Assembly: GCF_000717595.1 (NCBI RefSeq)
Contig: NZ_JNZO01000019.1
Location: 71,351 to 135,350 of the forward strand
Length of the DNA stretch: 64,000 bases
Direction of reading: 5' to 3'
Origin: Streptomyces flavochromogenes
Lineage (GTDB): Bacteria > Actinomycetota > Actinomycetes > Streptomycetales > Streptomycetaceae
Part shown: piece after piece, positions 24,230 to 32,985 of the stretch
How positions within the stretch are numbered: position 1 is the first letter of the stretch
How the letters are laid out: every line of letters begins with the position of its first letter
Translations under genes and position numbers: made by a program
Notes under the pieces: model-generated
The model's database searches: none
Told to the model about the DNA's origin: nothing
Seen by the model: the letters and a program-made list of their open reading frames with translations, nothing else

Positions 24230-25542
24230 GCAACCGCAACGGATACGGCTCCGCCGTCACCCTCCCCGGCGATCCGCCCGGCGGCCGCCGGGCGGCCCTC
24301 GTCTGGGGCGTCGGTGTCGCCGTCTACTTCGTCGCCGTCATCTTCCGTACGTCCCTCGGTGTCGCCGGCCTCGACGCCGCCGACCGCTTCGACGTCAACG
24401 CCTCCGCGCTCTCCACCTTCTCCATACTCCAGCTGCTCGTCTACGCGGGCATGCAGATACCCGTCGGCCTCATGGTCGACCGGCTCGGCACCAAGAAGGT
24501 CCTCGCCCTCGGCGTCGTCCTCTTCACCCTCGGCCAGCTGGGCTTCGCGCTCTCCCCGTCGTACGGCACCGCCCTCGCCTCCCGGGCGCTGCTCGGCTGC
24601 GGCGACGCCATGACCTTCATCAGCGTCCTGCGGCTCGGCAGCCGCTGGTTCCCGGCCCGCCGAGGCCCGCTCATCGGGCAGGTCGCCGCGCTCTTCGGCA
24701 TGGCCGGCAACCTCGTCTCCACCGTCTTCATCGCCCGCGCCCTGCACGGCCTCGGCTGGACCACCACCTTCGTCGGCAGCTCCCTCGCCGGCGTGGTCGT
24801 CCTGGTCCTGCTGCTGCTCTTCCTCAAGGACCACCCCGAGGGACACGAGCCGCAGCCCGCCACGCACGCGGGCGCCGCCTTCGTGCGCCGTCAGATCGCC
24901 GAGTCCTGGCGGGAACCCGGCACCCGGCTCGGCATGTGGGTGCACTTCACCACCCAGTTCCCCGCGATGGTCTTCCTGCTGCTGTGGGGACTGCCGTACC
25001 TGGTGGAGGCACAGGGCCTGTCCCGGTCGACCGCCGGGACCCTGCTCACCCTGGTCGTCCTGTCGAACATGGTCGTCGGCCTCGCGTACGGGCAGATCAT
25101 CGCCCGTCACCACACGGCTCGCGCCCCGCTCGCCCTCGGTACCGTCGCCGCGACCGCGCTGCTGTGGGCGACCACCCTCGCGTACCCCGGCGATCACGCC
25201 CCGATGTGGCTGCTCGTCACCCTCTGCCTGGTCCTCGGCGCCTGCGGACCGGCCTCGATGATCGGCTTCGACTTCGCCCGCCCGGCGAACCCGCCGGAGC
25301 GTCAGGGCACCGCGTCCGGCATCGTCAACATGGGCGGTTTCGTGGCCTCGATGACGACGCTGCTCGCCGTGGGCGTGCTGCTCGACGCGACCGGCGACAA
25401 CTACCGGATCGCGTTCTCGTCGGTCTTCGTCCTGGAGGCCCTGGGGGTCGTGCAGATCCTGCGCCTCAAGGCCCGTACCCACCGCAGGGAACGGGACCGG
25501 CTCGTCGCCAGCAGGGTGGAAGCCGTGCACGTCCCCGTCTAG
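24226..25542 (+). CDS. Major facilitator superfamily transporter
   Basis: 438 residues with about 12 hydrophobic helices. The loop after helix 2, GLMVDRLGTKKVLALG, is the MFS signature, and a second motif occurs before helix 5 (SRWFPARRGPLIGQVAALFG). Similar to nitrate/sugar-phosphate/organic anion antiporter-like families; substrate unknown. Coupled to the upstream GntR gene. The last residues RRERDRLVASRVEA are cytoplasmic. The downstream spacer is a tandem repeat and not a hairpin. Confidence 0.9.
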   Translation: MSNRNGYGSAVTLPGDPPGGRRAALVWGVGVAVYFVAVIFRTSLGVAGLDAADRFDVNASALSTFSILQLLVYAGMQIPVGLMVDRLGTKKVLALGVVLFTLGQLGFALSPSYGTALASRALLGCGDAMTFISVLRLGSRWFPARRGPLIGQVAALFGMAGNLVSTVFIARALHGLGWTTTFVGSSLAGVVVLVLLLLFLKDHPEGHEPQPATHAGAAFVRRQIAESWREPGTRLGMWVHFTTQFPAMVFLLLWGLPYLVEAQGLSRSTAGTLLTLVVLSNMVVGLAYGQIIARHHTARAPLALGTVAATALLWATTLAYPGDHAPMWLLVTLCLVLGACGPASMIGFDFARPANPPERQGTASGIVNMGGFVASMTTLLAVGVLLDATGDNYRIAFSSVFVLEALGVVQILRLKARTHRRERDRLVASRVEAVHVPV

Positions 25543-25546
25543 GGAA

Positions 25547-25662
25547 CGCCGGACGTCGAACCGCCGGACCTCGACCGCCGGACCTCGACCGCCGGACGTC
25601 GAACCGCCGGACCTCGACCGCCGGACCTCGACCGCCGGACGTCGAACCGCCGGGCGTCGAAC
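25547..25662. repeat. Tandem array of 14/15-base units
   Basis: Eight consecutive units of CGCCGGAC[GC]TCGA[A]C, in the order 15-14-14-15-14-14-15-15 bases, giving a higher-order period of 43 bases. It fills the 134 bases between two convergent genes. The unit contains GTCGAAC/CCTCGAC, giving little hairpin potential. Confidence 0.9.
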
Positions 25663-25676
25663 CGCCGCGGCGCGGA

Positions 25677-26504
25677 CTAGCGCGGAGTCACCGCGAAGTT
25701 GTCGAGGATGGCCCGGGCCAGCGCCTCGTCGCCCTCCGTCTTGACCCGGTCGGCCACATCGGCCGGCCGGACCCGGCCGCAGGCGAGCCGCACGAACGTC
25801 TCCCAGTCCGTCGCGAGCGTCACCGCGGGGCCCAGCGAGGGCGCGCCGTCGATGGAACCCCGGCCCTCCGCGTCGACCCGTACGGTCCGCAGGAACTCCA
25901 CCGGGCCGCTGACGTCTATGACCACGGCCGAAGAGGCGGGTGCCCCCGCGTCCTTGGCGATGACCTTCGGCAGGGCCTCCAGAAGCACGTCACGCGTCAC
26001 GTGCGCGCCCGCCGAGTCCAGGTTGCCCGGCGTGCCGAGCGCGACCCGCAGGTCCTGCTCGTGCACCCACACGTCGAAGGCGCGCATCCGGTACGCCAGT
26101 TCCAGGGACTGCTCGGCGCCGAGGGGCGCGCGGATCAGGTGCTCGGGGGAGCGGTTCTCGTTGCGGAGCTGCCGGGCCCGGCGGATCAGGATGTACTCGA
26201 GCTCCGACGTCATCTCCGGCGCGGTGTGGTGCCGCCGCACGTCGACCTGGACCTCCATGTAGCGCGCGAAGTCACTGCGTACGTGGTAGAGGTCGCGCGG
26301 CAGGGAGTGGATCGGGCGCGGGTCGCCGAGCATCTCGGTCTCCATGCCGATCACATGGGACACGATGTCCCGCACCGACCAGCCGGGGCACGGTGTGGGC
26401 CGGTTCCACTCGCCCTCCACGAGCGGCTGCACCAGCTCGGCTATCGCCTCGATGGAGTGGGTCCAGGCGTCGGCGTAGTTCTGGAGGCTGGGATGGACGG
26501 TCAC
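25677..26504 (-). CDS. Maleylpyruvate isomerase-family, mycothiol-dependent enzyme
   Basis: 275 residues. N-terminal DinB/MDMPI four-helix domain: CPGWSVRDIVSHVIGMETEMLG and RAFDVWVHEQDLR hold the metal-ligand histidines in the usual spacing (H about 50, then H..D about 148-152). A C-terminal MDMPI domain (about 165-270) follows. Enzymes of this family use mycothiol, the actinobacterial thiol, as cofactor for isomerisation or transfer; the substrate here is unknown. ATG start; the promoter region upstream is shared with the divergent nitrilase. Confidence 0.85.
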   Translation of the reverse strand: MTVHPSLQNYADAWTHSIEAIAELVQPLVEGEWNRPTPCPGWSVRDIVSHVIGMETEMLGDPRPIHSLPRDLYHVRSDFARYMEVQVDVRRHHTAPEMTSELEYILIRRARQLRNENRSPEHLIRAPLGAEQSLELAYRMRAFDVWVHEQDLRVALGTPGNLDSAGAHVTRDVLLEALPKVIAKDAGAPASSAVVIDVSGPVEFLRTVRVDAEGRGSIDGAPSLGPAVTLATDWETFVRLACGRVRPADVADRVKTEGDEALARAILDNFAVTPR

Positions 26505-26659
26505 GGGACCCCTCGGCGGTTCTTCGGTGCGCGGGCTGAAAACACGACTGGGTGGGAGGCTCGGACGCTAAGTTACGCTGCCCGAAGGCACCCCGGCAGT
26601 GCTTTCGTGTGACGATCGTAGGCCGGTGTTGACGGCTCGAATGCCAGGACGGTGGTAGT

Positions 26660-27457
26660 GTGCGCGCCTCGCTGATCCAGATCGCGGTAGACCCGGACGA
26701 ACCGGTCGACGCCCGACGTGCCCGCGTGGCCCGTCTCGTACGGGAGGAATCCGGCCGCGCCGACCTCGTCGTCCTGCCGGAACTGTGGCCCATGGGGGCC
26801 TTCGCGTACGAGTCCTTCGCCGCCGAGTCCGAGCCGCTGAACGGCCCCACGCACCGCGCGATGGCCGCCGCCGCGCGTGACGCCGGGGTCTGGCTCCACG
26901 CCGGATCCTTCGTCGAGGCGGAGGGCGGCGCGCTGTACAACACCTCGCTGGTCCTCTCCCCCGACGGCGAACTCGCCGCCTCCTACCGCAAGATCCACCG
27001 CTTCGGCTTCGACAAGGGCGAGGCGGTGATGATGGCCGCGGGAGAGGACCTGGTCACCGTCGACCTGCCGCACCTCACCGTCGGCGTCGGCACCTGCTAC
27101 GACCTGCGCTTCCCCGAGCTGTTCCGCGGGCTCGTCGACGCGGGCGCCCAGGCCTTCGTCGTCCCGGCGGGCTGGCCGGCCCGTCGCCGCGCCCACTGGA
27201 GCCTGCTCGCCAGGGCCCGTGCCGTCGAGAACCAGGCGTACGTCCTCGCCTGCGGTACGGCGGGCACGCACGCGGGCGTGGAGCAGGCCGGTCACTCGAT
27301 CGTCGTCGACCCCTGGGGCGAGACCGTCGCCGAGGCGGGCCCGGACGAGGAGACCCTCCGGGTGGTCCTGGACCCGGCGAAGGTCACGGCGACCCGCGAA
27401 CAGTTCCCGGCGCTGAAGGACCGCGTGCTGGGAATCGCACCGCCGAAGCGGGGCTGA
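26660..27457 (+). CDS. Carbon-nitrogen hydrolase (nitrilase superfamily)
   Basis: 265 residues. The catalytic triad is visible: E41 in VVLPELWPMG, K111 in SYRKIHRFGFDKG and C146 in GVGTCYDLRFPELFRG. Sequence around the triad resembles omega-amidase/deaminated-glutathione amidase-type members (Nit1/Nit2), which cleave small amide bonds. No membrane segment. GTG start without a ribosome binding site; the start is fixed by the beta-strand MRASLIQIAV. Monocistronic. Confidence 0.93.
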   Translation: MRASLIQIAVDPDEPVDARRARVARLVREESGRADLVVLPELWPMGAFAYESFAAESEPLNGPTHRAMAAAARDAGVWLHAGSFVEAEGGALYNTSLVLSPDGELAASYRKIHRFGFDKGEAVMMAAGEDLVTVDLPHLTVGVGTCYDLRFPELFRGLVDAGAQAFVVPAGWPARRRAHWSLLARARAVENQAYVLACGTAGTHAGVEQAGHSIVVDPWGETVAEAGPDEETLRVVLDPAKVTATREQFPALKDRVLGIAPPKRG

Positions 27458-27750
27458 GGGGCCGGGAGCCACAGGGGCCCGGCCCGGAAGCAGTCCCTGA
27501 CCGGACCCGGACCCGAAAGCGCCTCCCGCCCGGGGAAGCGGCCCCGGAGGCAGTCCGGGACCCGACTTGGACCCGCCCCGGACCCGACCCGGGACCCTGC
27601 CCCGGGGCCCGACCCGAAGCCGCCTCCCGCCCCGGGAAGCGGCCCCGGAGACAGTCCGGGACCCGACCAGGACCCGACCCGGCCCCTGCCCGGGACCCGA
27701 CCCGGGAGCCTGCCCGGACCCCCGCCCGGGATCCGGCCCCGGAAGCGCCG
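27458..27750. repeat. GC-rich spacer with a roughly 101-base direct repeat
   Basis: No credible gene. Two imperfect copies of a unit of about 101 bases start at 27521 and 27622; they share GCCTCCCGCC, GAAGCGGCCCCGGA, CAGTCCGGGACCCGAC and a run of GGACCCGACCCGG. A partial further copy of the CAGTCC part is seen near 27491. Composition is over 80 percent G+C. Confidence 0.75.
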
Positions 27751-27799
27751 CCGGCCCCGCAGTCGGCCCCCGTCGGTGCGGGGGCCGACGTGGGGCCGG
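27751..27799. terminator. Long bidirectional hairpin terminator
   Basis: Nested stems: outer CCGGCCCC/GGGGCCGG, inner GTCGGCCCCCG/CGGGGGCCGAC (11 pairs) with a 6-base loop. It lies between the plus-strand nitrilase and the minus-strand type VII-like module ending at 27835. Confidence 0.82.
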
Positions 27800-27834
27800 T
27801 GCCTTTTCTCGTACGAGCTCCGCCGCGCAGGCCG

Positions 27835-28686
27835 CTACGGCTGTGCCGGGGCCTCCCGCCGGACGATCTCCGACTCGTCCGGGAGCAGGCCCGTCAGCTC
27901 CTGCCAGATCCGCTTCGGGGCGACGCGGCGCAGCCGGAACGGGCTGCCGGCCGCCGCCCCGCCCTCCGCCATCGGCTCGGCGGGCAGCTCGCGCAGCCAG
28001 TATCCGAGCGGACCGCAGTCCCAGGCGGCGACCGCGCGGGCCGTCACACCCGGCACCCCGTCCTGGCGGCCCTGCCAGGCCGCGGTCATCCGCCAGTTGG
28101 AGCGCACCTCCACGATCAGCTGCGAGAGCCGCGTGGCGGTGCCCTCCGCCGTTCCGGCCGCCCGCAGCGCCTCGACGACCAGGGACCGCTCGTCCGCGCC
28201 GGGCGTCGACGCGGCCTTCTCCAGGGCCTGGAGGCCCGCCTCCAGGACGCCGACGGTGGTCTCGACGACCTGCTCCTCGGTGTTGCCGGCGCCCGCGGCG
28301 TCGGACTGGCGCAGGGCGATCAGGTCGGCCAGCGTCCACACCACGGTCCGCGGCTCGACGAGCCGGTAGACCGCCTCCTCCTCGCCCGGCCAGGTTTCGT
28401 GGCAGACGACGTGCTCGTCGCCGATGAGCAGCCCGTGGTGCAGGGTGCCCTGCCGGCCGCCCGCTTCCAGGGAGACGATCACGGAGGGGTTGACGAGGGT
28501 CTGCATCAGGGGCAGCAGGAGCGTGGACAGCTCCCCGGCCCCGCTCATGAGCCCGGCGTCCCGGAGCCGCGCCTCGGCGGGCGCCATGGACTCCGGGACC
28601 GGCTGACCGGTCGCCAGCTGGGCGAGGACGAAGACCTCGTCGTCGGCCAGCCGGAAACGGGATCGGGTCACGTCGAAGGAAGGCAT
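27835..28686 (-). CDS. EspG-like type VII secretion-associated protein
   Basis: 283 residues, soluble, no signal peptide. The alternating alpha/beta pattern and opening RFRLADDEVFVLAQLATGQPVPE...EARLRDAGLMSG resemble the actinobacterial EspG family, cytosolic chaperones that bind PE/PPE or WXG-type substrates of ESX systems. The similarity is by pattern and context, and mycobacterial EspG proteins differ considerably. It is the last gene of a minus-strand set with two WXG-like proteins upstream, which fits a chaperone role. ATG start; weak GAGTGAGC site. Confidence 0.6.
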   Translation of the reverse strand: MPSFDVTRSRFRLADDEVFVLAQLATGQPVPESMAPAEARLRDAGLMSGAGELSTLLLPLMQTLVNPSVIVSLEAGGRQGTLHHGLLIGDEHVVCHETWPGEEEAVYRLVEPRTVVWTLADLIALRQSDAAGAGNTEEQVVETTVGVLEAGLQALEKAASTPGADERSLVVEALRAAGTAEGTATRLSQLIVEVRSNWRMTAAWQGRQDGVPGVTARAVAAWDCGPLGYWLRELPAEPMAEGGAAAGSPFRLRRVAPKRIWQELTGLLPDESEIVRREAPAQP

Positions 28687-28720
28687 GTGTCGCTCACTCG
28701 GGTAGGCGGGGACGGCGGAC

Positions 28721-28747
28721 AGGGCGGGCAGGGCGGGCAGGGCGGGC
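28721..28747. repeat. 9-base tandem repeat, three copies
   Basis: AGGGCGGGC repeated three times in the 88-base gap between two genes of the type VII-like module. No hairpin. Confidence 0.75.
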
Positions 28748-28774
28748 AGGACGGATGGGTCCGGGGGCGGGGAA

Positions 28775-29383
28775 TCAGTACGTCGCCTCGGTCCAGAAGT
28801 GGGTCACGCGGGAGATGCCCGCCTTCACCGCGCCGATCCGGGTCAGGGTCGACCGGTCGACGCCCGCGAAGATCAGTCCGAGGGCCAGGTCCCCGCCCTC
28901 GGCGCGCCCTTCGACCCGCACGGAGAGCCGGCGGTTCTTGCCGCGCCCGGTCTCGCGGACGGTCATCCGGACCCCGGGGTCCTCGTCGTCGGGCTCGCGG
29001 GTCAGGACGTAGGCGTTCTTGTCGAGGGCCGCGAGCCGGTACTGGTCGCCCGCGTACTTCATCTCCAGGGCGCGCTGGTCGAGCGTGGCGCCGAATCGGT
29101 TCCGCGAGACGTACACCATCCGGTCGCCGACCCGCAGCGTGGACCGGTTCAGGGTCGGCAGCTTGAGCCCCTCGGCATGCATCCCGCGGGCCTCGAACGA
29201 GGCCACGGGGAGCAGCCCGCCGCGCACCTCCGAGACGAGCGTCTCGGGGTTGGTGCGGGGGAGGGGAGCCGTCAGCGTGATCTCGCCGAACTCCGGCGAG
29301 ACCCCCTTCCAGCCCGCGCTGTAGTTGTGCCGGTTCCCCTCCTTCCAGGCGTGGAGTTCGAACGGGCTGACCTGGGTGTGCAT
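28775..29383 (-). CDS. Unknown protein in type VII-like module
   Basis: 202 residues, no recognised domain, no signal peptide or membrane helix. It is rich in beta-strand-like segments (GEITLTAPLPRT, RSTLRVGDRMVYVSRNRFGATL, NRRLSVRVEGRAEGGDLALGLIFAGVDRSTLTRIGAVKAG) and resembles in texture a tubby/LURP-like beta barrel, without clear signature. It lies between the large WXG-like gene (48-base gap) and the EspG-like gene (88-base gap), all on the minus strand. Possible roles are immunity or chaperone for the large protein. Confidence 0.65.
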   Translation of the reverse strand: MHTQVSPFELHAWKEGNRHNYSAGWKGVSPEFGEITLTAPLPRTNPETLVSEVRGGLLPVASFEARGMHAEGLKLPTLNRSTLRVGDRMVYVSRNRFGATLDQRALEMKYAGDQYRLAALDKNAYVLTREPDDEDPGVRMTVRETGRGKNRRLSVRVEGRAEGGDLALGLIFAGVDRSTLTRIGAVKAGISRVTHFWTEATY

Positions 29384-29431
29384 GAACGGATTCCTCTTCG
29401 GTCTCAGGGATCTCGGGTCTCGCGGTCGGCG

Positions 29432-30889
29432 TCAGTCGAAGGGGTTCAGGGCACTGCCCAGTTTCTTCGCTCCGCTCGCGATCCCGGAGCCCACGTCGGA
29501 CGCCTTGTCGCCGATCCAGTCCCCGGCCTCCTCGATACCCTTCCCGATGGCCTCGTGGTTGTCCCAGATGAGCGCGGCTCCGTAGGCCACGCCGGTGCCG
29601 ACGGCGAGGCCGAGGGTCACCGGGTTCGGGGCGACGGTCAGCGCCGTCATCGAGGCGCTGAAGGCTGTTCCGGTGAGGTCCGAGGCGAACTTCGCCGGGT
29701 CGGCCTTGATCATGTCCGAGTTGTACGTGGTGAGGTTGGCGATGCCGTACGCGGTGGCCGCGACGCCGCCGACGACACCGGCGCCGCGCAGCACGCCGGC
29801 CGCCTTGGCGGCGTTGGCGAGACCGCCGTTCTGCGCGACCTTCAGGAGGTTGGCCTCGGCGGCGGTCGGCATGAAGAAGGCGCCGTTGCGCATGAACCCG
29901 CCGAGCATGGCGGCCTCGTCCGAGCCGGTCAGCGCGGTCGCGAGGCCCGGCGGGATCTTGGTGAGCAGGCTGCCGGGAGCCGCGCCCGCGAGCCGCATGT
30001 TGAAGTGCTTGGACAGGAAGGTGCCGGGCGCCGTCGGGTGGACGAACGGCGGCCGGATCGCCTTGGACAGCTTGTACGAGTACAGGCCGGCCGCGGTCAG
30101 GGCGCCCGCGAACGCGCCCGCCGTGACGGTGCCCTTGGTGAACCCCGCGACCAGGTCGGCCAGTTTCTCGTTGCCGGTGAGCTTGGCGAGGCCGTCGCGC
30201 TGAAGCCGCTGGACGTAGTCGTCGAGCGTCTCGTTGTCCTTCATCTTCAGCCAGGCCAGGTTCATCCGGTCGTCCTTGGCCTTGTCGTCGGCCGCGGCGA
30301 CCTTCCCGGCGTCACCGTTGAACCCGGTGCCGGCGGTGGCGTCGTTCTTGTTGCCCTGGCCGTCCTTGACCACGGCCTCCAGGTCCTTCTTCAGGTCCTG
30401 GTCGGCGAGGTCGAAGGCCTTGACGCAGCCGTCGATGTGCTCGGTCCAGGCCGTCTCGGCCTCCCGCACGCTCTTGGCGCCGTCCGGGTCGTGGTGCAGG
30501 GCGCTGCGCTCGCTCGGCGAGAGCCGCTCGTAGTCGTAGGCGACCCTGCCCTGCTCGGACACCTTCATCCCGGCCTTGACGGCGTCGGCGCGGGCGTTCT
30601 CCAGCTGCTTCTTCAGCTCGGTGAACTGCTCGTGGGCGTTGCGCAGCACCGTCGCGGTGGCCTTCGCCTGGGTCTGGGCGGCCTGGTACTCGTAGCGGGT
30701 GGCCGCGAAGTTGGTCTGCGCGGCGGTGGCGCTCTCGCCCAGCCAGGCCTGGGAGGTCGTCAGCGATTCGACGCTGTCGCGGTAGCGCTCCTCCACCTTG
30801 TGCAGGTCGCCCGCCATCTCGGTCCACTTGTCGGCGGTGGTGGCGAGCTTGCCCAGGTCGGTCGTCATGATCTCGGAGTACGTCAGCAT
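29432..30889 (-). CDS. Large WXG100-like secretion substrate with hydrophobic C-terminal region
   Basis: 485 residues. The first 120 form a helical WXG-like domain: DLGKLATTADKWTEMAGDLHKVEERY, then SQAWLGESATAAQTNFAATRYEYQAAQTQA, the helix-turn-helix with W typical of ESX substrates. A helical middle part follows. From about residue 250 the protein is Gly/Ala-rich and hydrophobic with several possible membrane segments (TVTAGAFAGALTAAGLYSYKL, AAGVLRGAGVVGGVAATAYGIA, PNPVTLGLAVGTGVAYGAALIW), ending in amphipathic SGIASGAKKLGSALNPFD. No toxin domain was recognised. The ATG has GAGGGGGC upstream and starts 14 bases after the previous stop. Confidence 0.75.
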   Translation of the reverse strand: MLTYSEIMTTDLGKLATTADKWTEMAGDLHKVEERYRDSVESLTTSQAWLGESATAAQTNFAATRYEYQAAQTQAKATATVLRNAHEQFTELKKQLENARADAVKAGMKVSEQGRVAYDYERLSPSERSALHHDPDGAKSVREAETAWTEHIDGCVKAFDLADQDLKKDLEAVVKDGQGNKNDATAGTGFNGDAGKVAAADDKAKDDRMNLAWLKMKDNETLDDYVQRLQRDGLAKLTGNEKLADLVAGFTKGTVTAGAFAGALTAAGLYSYKLSKAIRPPFVHPTAPGTFLSKHFNMRLAGAAPGSLLTKIPPGLATALTGSDEAAMLGGFMRNGAFFMPTAAEANLLKVAQNGGLANAAKAAGVLRGAGVVGGVAATAYGIANLTTYNSDMIKADPAKFASDLTGTAFSASMTALTVAPNPVTLGLAVGTGVAYGAALIWDNHEAIGKGIEEAGDWIGDKASDVGSGIASGAKKLGSALNPFD

Positions 30890-30903
30890 GTACGTCCGCC
30901 CCC

Positions 30904-31344
30904 TCAGTACTGCTCGATGCGCGAGGTCGGCCTGACCCCGGCGAGACGGGCCCGGTTGTCGAGCTCCTGCTGGCCGAACGTGAGCGCCGTGCTGCGCAGG
31001 GCGGTCTTCTCGGAGGCGAGGCGGGCGAGGAGTGTCTTCACCTGGCTGTCCCAGGTGGTCTCGACCGTCTTCAGGCCGGCCGCGGTCGCCCAGCCCTCGA
31101 AGCCGCCGACGGCGGCGGTCGTGGCGGCGTCTGCCACCTTGGCGGCCTTGGCCGTGTCCGGTTCCAGCTCGTTCTCGATGGTGTTTGCCGCCGCCTTCTT
31201 CTTTGCTGGTGCGGTAGCGAGGCTGGGCGGCCCGCCGGACGGGCCGCCACCGCCGCCGCCGTCGAGCTGGTTCAACCGCATTCCGACGGGGGCTTGTTCG
31301 GTCGCGCCGGACCGTATTCCGGCCCAGTCCTCGTCAAAACCCAT
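30904..31344 (-). CDS. Small helical Gly-linker protein, WXG-like partner
   Basis: 146 residues. A short N-terminal piece (MGFDEDWAGIRSGATEQAPVGMRLNQL), a Gly-rich linker, then a helical hairpin (GGFEGWATAAGLKTVETTWDSQVKTLLARLASEKTALRSTALTFGQQ) with tryptophans placed as in WXG100 proteins. It is the first gene of the module and probably the partner of the large protein downstream. It matches in architecture the 145-residue protein at 47514-47951, so both are members of one unnamed family. No signal peptide. Confidence 0.7.
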   Translation of the reverse strand: MGFDEDWAGIRSGATEQAPVGMRLNQLDGGGGGGPSGGPPSLATAPAKKKAAANTIENELEPDTAKAAKVADAATTAAVGGFEGWATAAGLKTVETTWDSQVKTLLARLASEKTALRSTALTFGQQELDNRARLAGVRPTSRIEQY

Positions 31345-31445
31345 GCCGCTGCGCCCCCATGAGAAAGAATGATCATCACTTTGCAGGTGCACCGTATGTT
31401 TCCGTGGTGAAGCCCGGGATGCAAGGCTGGATATCTCCTGCCTGG

Positions 31446-32960
31446 TCAGAGCGTGATGCCCTGAAGCGACGCCCCCGGTTTCCCGCCCGGTTTCGCCTTC
31501 GCCTCCTCGTCCGGCTCCGCTCCCAGGGCCGGCGCGTACTCCGCCCAGGCCGCCGCCAGTCTCCGTACCGCCTCCGTGAGCACGTCCGGCGGCAGCAGGA
31601 AATGCAGCCGCAGGTGCCGGACGCTGCCGCCGAGGGCATCGGCGGTCGCACCCGGCAGGACGGCCACCCCGTGCCGGAGGGCGACCTGGGCGAAGGAGAC
31701 GCCGTCGCCGTGCGGGAGCCGCACCCAGAGGGTCTGGCCGCCGGTCGCCGGGGCGCAGGACCACGACGGGAGGAGCCGGGCGAGCTCGCCGCGCAGATGG
31801 GCGTGACCCGCGCGGAGGGTGCGCAGCCGGGCGGCCCGTACGGACCCGAGATCGCCGAGGAGACGCACCGCGACCAGCTGGGACGGCACGTCGCAGCCCA
31901 GGTCGTGCAGGGCCTTCAGCCGGGCGAGGCGGGCGATCAGCGACGCCGGGCCGCGCACCCAGCCGATCCGCAGCCCGCCCCACACGACCTTGCTGAGCGA
32001 ACCGACGGCGATCACCTCGCCGTACGCGGAGAGGGGCAGCGGCTCCCGCGCCGTGCCGAACGCCAGGTCGGCCAGCACCTCGTCGTCCACGAGCGGCACC
32101 CCCAGCGCGTTCGCCGCCTCGACGAGCCGGCGCCCGGCGAGCGGCGGGAGCACGGTGCCCGTGGGGTTCTGGAAGCGGGCCACCACGTAGGCCAGGGCGG
32201 GACGGTGCCGTTCCATCACCCGTACAGCCTCCGCCACGTCGAGCCCGTCCGGCCCGACGGCCACGGGCAGCGGCACGGCCGCGGCCTCCCGGAACAGATC
32301 GAGCGCCCCCGGATACGTCGGCGCCTCCACCAGCACCCCGTCCCCCGGCGCCAACAGCAGCCGGGCGAGCAGGGAAAGCCCCTGCTGCGCACCGGTGGTG
32401 ACCAGGATCTGCCCGGGTCCGGTCGGAACGCCCCGCCCGGCGTACCGCGCGGCCACCGCCTCCCGCAGTACGCCGAGACCGGCCGGGTGGTAGCCGAGGT
32501 CCCCGCCCGGCAGGACGAGCGAGTGGTACGCCTCCGCCAGCTCGGGCGGCGGCTCCGCGGGGGCGGCGCAGCTCAGCAGGATGACGTCGTCCGGCGCCTC
32601 CAGGAGATGCAGGAACAGCGGGTTGGACGTCTCCGTCACGCGGGGCGCGTCCCCCGCCACGGCCGCCGCCGGCGCGAGCGCGGCCCGCGCGACCCGGGTC
32701 CCGCTGCCCTGCCGCCGTACGAGCCGCCCCTCCTGGCGCAGGGTGTCGTACGCCGCGACCACCGTCGTACGGCCCACGGCCAGGGCCTTCGCGAGCCGCC
32801 GGTCGGGCGGCAGCAGGCTGCCCGGGGGCAGCGCACCCTCGTCGACGAGGCGGCGCAGCCGGGCCGCGAGCAGCAGGTAGAGGGGCCCGCGGCCGGCGGA
32901 CCAGCGGCCGAGCCGCGAGACGAGGTCGTCGGGATCAGGAGAGTGGGCGATTGGCTTCAT
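31446..32960 (-). CDS. MocR-type regulator (GntR helix-turn-helix plus aminotransferase domain)
   Basis: 504 residues. Residues 20-95 form a GntR winged helix (PLYLLLAARLRRLVDEGALPPGSLLPPDRRLAKALAVGRTTVVAAYDTLRQEGRLVRRQGSGTRV). The rest is a fold-type I aminotransferase domain with PLP lysine K324 in GSLSKVVWGGLRIGW, the aspartate in VDDEVLADL, and FQNPTG. MocR proteins sense PLP or its adducts with amino acids. It is divergent from a PLP-dependent trans-sulfuration enzyme (33024), the likely target. Inverted GATTGG/CCAATC elements occupy the 63-base intergenic region. Confidence 0.93.
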   Translation of the reverse strand: MKPIAHSPDPDDLVSRLGRWSAGRGPLYLLLAARLRRLVDEGALPPGSLLPPDRRLAKALAVGRTTVVAAYDTLRQEGRLVRRQGSGTRVARAALAPAAAVAGDAPRVTETSNPLFLHLLEAPDDVILLSCAAPAEPPPELAEAYHSLVLPGGDLGYHPAGLGVLREAVAARYAGRGVPTGPGQILVTTGAQQGLSLLARLLLAPGDGVLVEAPTYPGALDLFREAAAVPLPVAVGPDGLDVAEAVRVMERHRPALAYVVARFQNPTGTVLPPLAGRRLVEAANALGVPLVDDEVLADLAFGTAREPLPLSAYGEVIAVGSLSKVVWGGLRIGWVRGPASLIARLARLKALHDLGCDVPSQLVAVRLLGDLGSVRAARLRTLRAGHAHLRGELARLLPSWSCAPATGGQTLWVRLPHGDGVSFAQVALRHGVAVLPGATADALGGSVRHLRLHFLLPPDVLTEAVRRLAAAWAEYAPALGAEPDEEAKAKPGGKPGASLQGITL

Positions 32961-32985
32961 GGCCGAACCAATCTGCCGGGATTGG
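32949..32985. promoter_or_regulatory. Probable MocR operator: GATTGG/CCAATC elements
   Basis: Three copies of one hexamer: GATTGG at 32949-32954, CCAATC at 32968-32973 and GATTGG at 32980-32985. The last two form a perfect inverted repeat with a 6-base spacer TGCCGG. They overlap the MocR start codon and lie 38 bases upstream of the enzyme gene, where a regulator of both would bind. Confidence 0.65.
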
